Assembly (NCBI GenBank): GCA_003223245.1
Contig: QHYI01000112.1
Location: 1 to 64,000, forward strand
Length of the DNA stretch: 64,000 nt
DNA from: Acidobacteriota bacterium
GTDB lineage: Bacteria > Acidobacteriota > Terriglobia > Acidiferrales > UBA7541
Direction: 5' to 3'
Position 1 is the stretch's first letter; every line of letters begins with the position of its first letter. Both the position numbers and the translations under genes were made by a program. This document shows, piece after piece, positions 60,644 to 64,000 of the stretch. Below the pieces are notes generated by a model, which saw only the letters and a program-made list of their open reading frames with translations, was not told the origin of the DNA and did no database searches.

Positions 60644-62443
60644 TTATCCAGGGCAGTGCTTGTTCAGAAACCGAAACACATCGCCGGCCCAAACAGAGCT
60701 TCCGAAATAGCCAAACGTGTGGCCATCTTGGACGGACTCGCCATAGGGCGGATAGATCTTGACCTCGAATTCCTTCCCAGCGTCCTTCATGGCGTTCGAA
60801 AGCACGCGGCTAGGAGAAAGGTCGTAATCATTCTCGGCCTGAAAGAAAAAGATTGGAGCATGGGAATTCCGGACACTGCGCGTCATCAGCGATTGAAGTT
60901 CGGGCGCCTCCGACCAGCTCTGAGCCCCGCCGGCAGAATCGATGGCCGCGCAATACAAACCGCGCTCCGCGCCTAACACAGCCTCGATGCCGCCAAACGA
61001 ATTGCCTGCCACAGCAATGCGATCTCCCTCAACGAACTTCTGTGTTCGCAGCCATGCCAAGGCGGCAAGTTGGTCGTTCAGGTGATCGGTCTCGAGCAAG
61101 CGGACCATGGTTGCTGCGCCGCTGGCGAGGCCTCCCGCTTTAGTCGCTGAGGCAATCTCATCTCCAATGTACTTGCCCGCCGAAGAACTTAGACCTTGGC
61201 CTCTCCTGTACGGTCCGAAGAAAACCCAACCGTTCTTGGCAAACACCGGGCCCAGCGCGTCAAAAGCTCCTTTGCTGAGCATGCCCGGAGCGCCGCCATG
61301 GTTGTAAACCACCGCGGGGAACGGCCCAGCTCCGCTGGGCTTGTACAGCGTCCCGTGAAGGCTAAGATCTCCACTGGGAAACGTGACCACCTCGCCTTCT
61401 GACGCTGGAGGTGAAGACGACGGCACTGACGAGAGAGCGGCGTCAGGGAGGCGCTCGGCTCCTGCCACGCCGACGTATTTGTCGGCGCCGCCATAATAAA
61501 ACAGCCAGCGACCGTCTTGCCGGACCATTCCTTCGACAAACACCACGTTGGGCACCTGGCCGACCTTTTCCCATTCTTTTTCCGGTGCGAAGATGGGATC
61601 GGCGGAACGGGAGAGAACTTTGCGCGGATCGTTCGAATCGAAGATCGCCACGCCCGTGCGATAAACAAGCTGGTCGTCGGCGCCGTTATAGATCAGCACG
61701 ATGCCTTCCTTGGTGAGAATGGGCGGGGGGCCCGGCTCGACCACTCGCGAATCGAACTTGCCGGGACGCTTTGGGAGAACGGGAGTTTGTGTCGCTTCCG
61801 TCCAATGAATTAGGTCCGTGGACCAAGAGAGGCCCGCCTGGTCGGTCTTATCCGCTGCGGTGCCCAGCCAATACATCCAATACTTGCCGTCAATTTTTTC
61901 CGGAACGATTGCGCCGGACTTGGTCCAGCCTTTGTTCCAGTTTCCTTTGTAAGCCGGAAGAACCACGCCTTTGCGGTCCCAGTGAATAAGATCGTGCGAG
62001 GTAGCGAGGCAAAGTTGCGCGTCTTTTCTGTTATAGCCCGTGTAGGTGAGGTAAAACGTGTCCCCGAATTTCTGCAAGCGGGGATCTTCCACGCCGCCCT
62101 CTTTTTCGTAGGCCGTTTCGGGAGCAAAAACCGGCCCCGGCCTGCGTGTGAAGTGAATTCCATCCGTACTCTCCGCGTAGCCGAGACGAGAAGTTCCGGC
62201 CGCATCTTGCGCCCGATAAAGCATCACGAATTTGCCGTTGTGAAAGGCGACAGCGGGATTAAACGTGCCTGCGGATTCCCATTTGGTTCCCTGCGGAGAA
62301 ATGATGGGCTCGTTCGACGCTCGGGTCCAGGCGCCAAAGGGGAGAGTGGAGATTTTCTCTGTTCGCTTTGCTAGGCCAGCCGCAGCAGCGAGCCACACGA
62401 TCGCGACAAGCAGCATCGCCGGAGAACTTCTTCGCTTCATCAT
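60644..62443 (-). CDS. GH130 glycosidase/phosphorylase fused to an alpha/beta hydrolase
   Basis: A 599-residue exported two-domain protein. A signal peptide (LLVAIVWLAAAAGLA) precedes a five-bladed GH130 domain (about 30-335): FNPAVAFHNGKFVMLYRAQD, GGVEDPRLQKFGDTFYLTYT, GAIVPEKIDGKYWMYWLG and VVFVEGMVRQDGRWLFYYGGADKYVG. GH130 enzymes act on beta-mannosides, as phosphorylases or hydrolases. The C-terminal domain (about 350-599) is an alpha/beta hydrolase of dienelactone-hydrolase type with Ser482 in AGNSFGG, Asp539 or 541 in AENDYDLS and His575 in QDGHTFGY. The pairing suggests removal of an ester group from the same mannan-type substrate; that is inference. Export of a phosphorylase would be odd, so hydrolysis is more likely. 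Confidence 0.85.
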   Translation of the reverse strand: MMKRRSSPAMLLVAIVWLAAAAGLAKRTEKISTLPFGAWTRASNEPIISPQGTKWESAGTFNPAVAFHNGKFVMLYRAQDAAGTSRLGYAESTDGIHFTRRPGPVFAPETAYEKEGGVEDPRLQKFGDTFYLTYTGYNRKDAQLCLATSHDLIHWDRKGVVLPAYKGNWNKGWTKSGAIVPEKIDGKYWMYWLGTAADKTDQAGLSWSTDLIHWTEATQTPVLPKRPGKFDSRVVEPGPPPILTKEGIVLIYNGADDQLVYRTGVAIFDSNDPRKVLSRSADPIFAPEKEWEKVGQVPNVVFVEGMVRQDGRWLFYYGGADKYVGVAGAERLPDAALSSVPSSSPPASEGEVVTFPSGDLSLHGTLYKPSGAGPFPAVVYNHGGAPGMLSKGAFDALGPVFAKNGWVFFGPYRRGQGLSSSAGKYIGDEIASATKAGGLASGAATMVRLLETDHLNDQLAALAWLRTQKFVEGDRIAVAGNSFGGIEAVLGAERGLYCAAIDSAGGAQSWSEAPELQSLMTRSVRNSHAPIFFFQAENDYDLSPSRVLSNAMKDAGKEFEVKIYPPYGESVQDGHTFGYFGSSVWAGDVFRFLNKHCPG

Positions 62444-62503
62444 CCCGAAAGCTTAGCACCGATTGATTTTCAGGCGGTGCGGCAACACGGAAAGCGCCAC
62501 ATC

Positions 62504-64000
62504 TTACTCGTACCGCAGCGCCACCATGGGATCGACGCGCATCGCTCGTCGCGCCGGAAAATAGGTTGCCGCCAGCGCCGCCAGAATGAGCAACGACAGC
62601 GCGCTCAGAAAACTCACCGCGTCCATGCTTGTCACGCCGAACAGCAATCGTTTGATCAGGGACGCCGACCACAGCGCAAGCACGAGCCCGACACCGAGCC
62701 CCACACCGGCGAATCGCGCCGCCCGGCGCATGAGTAGGGCGGCGATATCCTCGCCACGAGCTCCAAAGGCCATCCGCACGCCAATCTCAGGAATGCGCTG
62801 GGTCACAAAGTAATGCATCACGCCGTAGACACCGACCGCGGCAAGCAGCAACGCAAGCCCTGAGAACAAGCCCATCAGCCAAGCTTGAAAACGCCTCGGC
62901 GCCGTCTGCTCACGCAGGACGTCTTGCAGGGTCTCCATGCCGGACAGGATCACGGTGTTATCGAGAGAGCGGAGAGTGGCGCGAACCGATTGCGCGAGCA
63001 ACATCGGGTCGGACGAAGTTCGCACCACCAGGTTGGGCGTAGCTTCGCCGCTTTGCACTTGAACCTCGTAAATCTCTGCCATGGGAGCCCGTTCGAGGCC
63101 ATGGCTGCGCATGTCCGCGACGAGCCCGACGACCGTCACCCAATCGTCGTGCTTGCCCCGCGGATCGAATCCCTTTAAACGCTTGCCAATGGGATCTTCG
63201 CCTGGCCAGTAGCGCCTCGCCAGCGTCTGATTGATGATGGCCACAGGAGGGGAGTCCGGCCCATCCTTGACAGTGAACGTTGTGCCTTCCAGCAAGGGAA
63301 TCCCCATGGCCCGAAAATAGTCGCCACTGATCTGCGTCCACACCAGCGGCGTCCAACTCGACACCGGCTCGGGCGGGTGCCCTTCCACCTGGCGCAGCGC
63401 GTGGTTCTTGTTTTCCTCAAGAAAGAAAATATTCCCCACAATGCCGGCCGCCTGCACTCCGGGAATTTGCCGCACTCGCTCCAACGCACGCTGGTAATAA
63501 TCGGCCAGCCGACCTGAAGGAACGGCATCCGGAGTGGTGAAGAGCGTCCGGAGGGTAAGGATGTGGTCGGGTTGGAATCCGGGATCCACTTCCAACACAT
63601 TGATGAAACTCCGAATCAGCAGGCCGGCGCTGGCCAGCAAGACCAGAGAGAAGGCAAACTGAGCGCCGACGAAAAATCCCTGTACTCCGAGAGTGCTGGC
63701 CATGCTGCCTTGCTGGCCTTTTTTCAGCAATTCGTGCGGGTCAGACGCCGAAAATCGGTAGGCCGGCGCCAGCCCGAACGCCAGGCCGCAAAGCAAAGCC
63801 AACACGAAGCTGAAAGCCAGCACCGCAGCGTCAACATGGGTTTCATCCAGGCCAGGGATATTCACCGGCGAGCTCGCGGCTATCAAATGCGTTGCAGGCC
63901 CTGCGAGCAGCAGGCCCGCACAACCGCCGATCAGGCCGACTAAAGCGGATTCCGTGAGGAGCTGCCGGATGACCCGCCAGCGGCTGGCGCCAATTGCCGC
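62504..64000 (-). CDS. ABC-type permease, acidobacterial orphan type, 5' end beyond window
   Basis: The C-terminal 498 residues of a large MacB/FtsX-type permease. The frame is open to the window edge, reading IGASRWRVIRQLLTESALVGLIGG, the conserved end of the first FtsX domain. VLALLCGLAFGLAPAYRFS and FVGAQFAFSLVLLASAGLLIRSF are transmembrane segments, followed by a periplasmic MacB-like core (FRAMGIPLLEGTTFTVKDG, INQTLARRYWPGEDPIGKRL). The second FtsX domain holds FGARGEDIAALLMRRA and it ends MVALRYE. This two-FtsX architecture without a fused ATPase is the acidobacterial duplicated orphan permease type. The start lies outside the window. Confidence 0.88.
   Translation of the reverse strand, partial: AAIGASRWRVIRQLLTESALVGLIGGCAGLLLAGPATHLIAASSPVNIPGLDETHVDAAVLAFSFVLALLCGLAFGLAPAYRFSASDPHELLKKGQQGSMASTLGVQGFFVGAQFAFSLVLLASAGLLIRSFINVLEVDPGFQPDHILTLRTLFTTPDAVPSGRLADYYQRALERVRQIPGVQAAGIVGNIFFLEENKNHALRQVEGHPPEPVSSWTPLVWTQISGDYFRAMGIPLLEGTTFTVKDGPDSPPVAIINQTLARRYWPGEDPIGKRLKGFDPRGKHDDWVTVVGLVADMRSHGLERAPMAEIYEVQVQSGEATPNLVVRTSSDPMLLAQSVRATLRSLDNTVILSGMETLQDVLREQTAPRRFQAWLMGLFSGLALLLAAVGVYGVMHYFVTQRIPEIGVRMAFGARGEDIAALLMRRAARFAGVGLGVGLVLALWSASLIKRLLFGVTSMDAVSFLSALSLLILAALAATYFPARRAMRVDPMVALRYE

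Overview
The window looks like chromosomal DNA of a soil-type member of the Acidobacteriota. This rests on protein families typical of that phylum: two very large Oar-like TonB-dependent receptors with N-terminal carboxypeptidase-regulatory domains, a macrolide-exporter-type permease of the acidobacterial orphan permease kind, a CRTAC1 (ASPIC/UnbV) repeat protein, many TPR proteins, and membrane-anchored winged-helix regulators. The phylum assignment is inference from family content; there is no rRNA or tRNA in the window to test it.

Layout. 1-1.2 kb: debris of an IS3-family element, cut at its 3' end next to what look like terminal repeats of an IS21-type element. 1.4-8.4 kb: a TonB-dependent receptor with a clear terminator, a class I glutamine-amidotransferase-like hydrolase, a short-chain dehydrogenase and a secreted protein. 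8.7-16.5 kb: two consecutive four-gene minor pilin sets (FimT/GspH, PilV, PilW, PilX types), closed by a strong terminator. 16.7-19 kb: HslV and HslU, unusually separated by 286 bp. 19-24.3 kb: a fibronectin-type lipoprotein, membrane proteins, a fumarylacetoacetate-hydrolase-family enzyme and an acyl-CoA carboxylase carboxyltransferase. 24.4-29.6 kb: an S9 peptidase and a ChbG/YdjC deacetylase, then biotin carboxylase and biotin carrier genes that probably pair with the carboxyltransferase. 29.6-37.6 kb: a SurA-like lipoprotein, ribosomal protein L28, a HEAT protein, a PilZ protein, a divergent pair of Tat-exported oxidoreductases, a MATE transporter and a double-ACT protein. 38-44.6 kb: an envelope and signalling block with a lytic-transglycosylase-like protein, three more PilZ proteins and a BY-kinase-like ATPase fused to a transmembrane segment and a LysM-like domain.

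44.8-51.4 kb (minus strand): redoxin, haem c/copper-monooxygenase-like/TPR protein and TPR protein, tightly overlapping, followed by a secreted GH13 glucosidase and a His-rich Nod19-like protein. 51.6-56.8 kb: a second Oar-like receptor diverging from a membrane-bound winged-helix regulator, with a perfect dyad between them. 56.9-62.4 kb: a TPR protein, a CRTAC1 protein and a GH130-alpha/beta hydrolase fusion. The window ends inside an ABC-type permease gene.

How it fits together. Three themes recur: cell-surface assembly (minor pilins, PilZ proteins, BY-kinase, transglycosylase), probable capture and breakdown of external glycans (receptors, GH13, GH130 fusion, ChbG), and an unusual extracytoplasmic redox/copper operon. 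The last one, the kinase-LysM fusion and the GH130-hydrolase fusion are the best candidates for under-described biology here.
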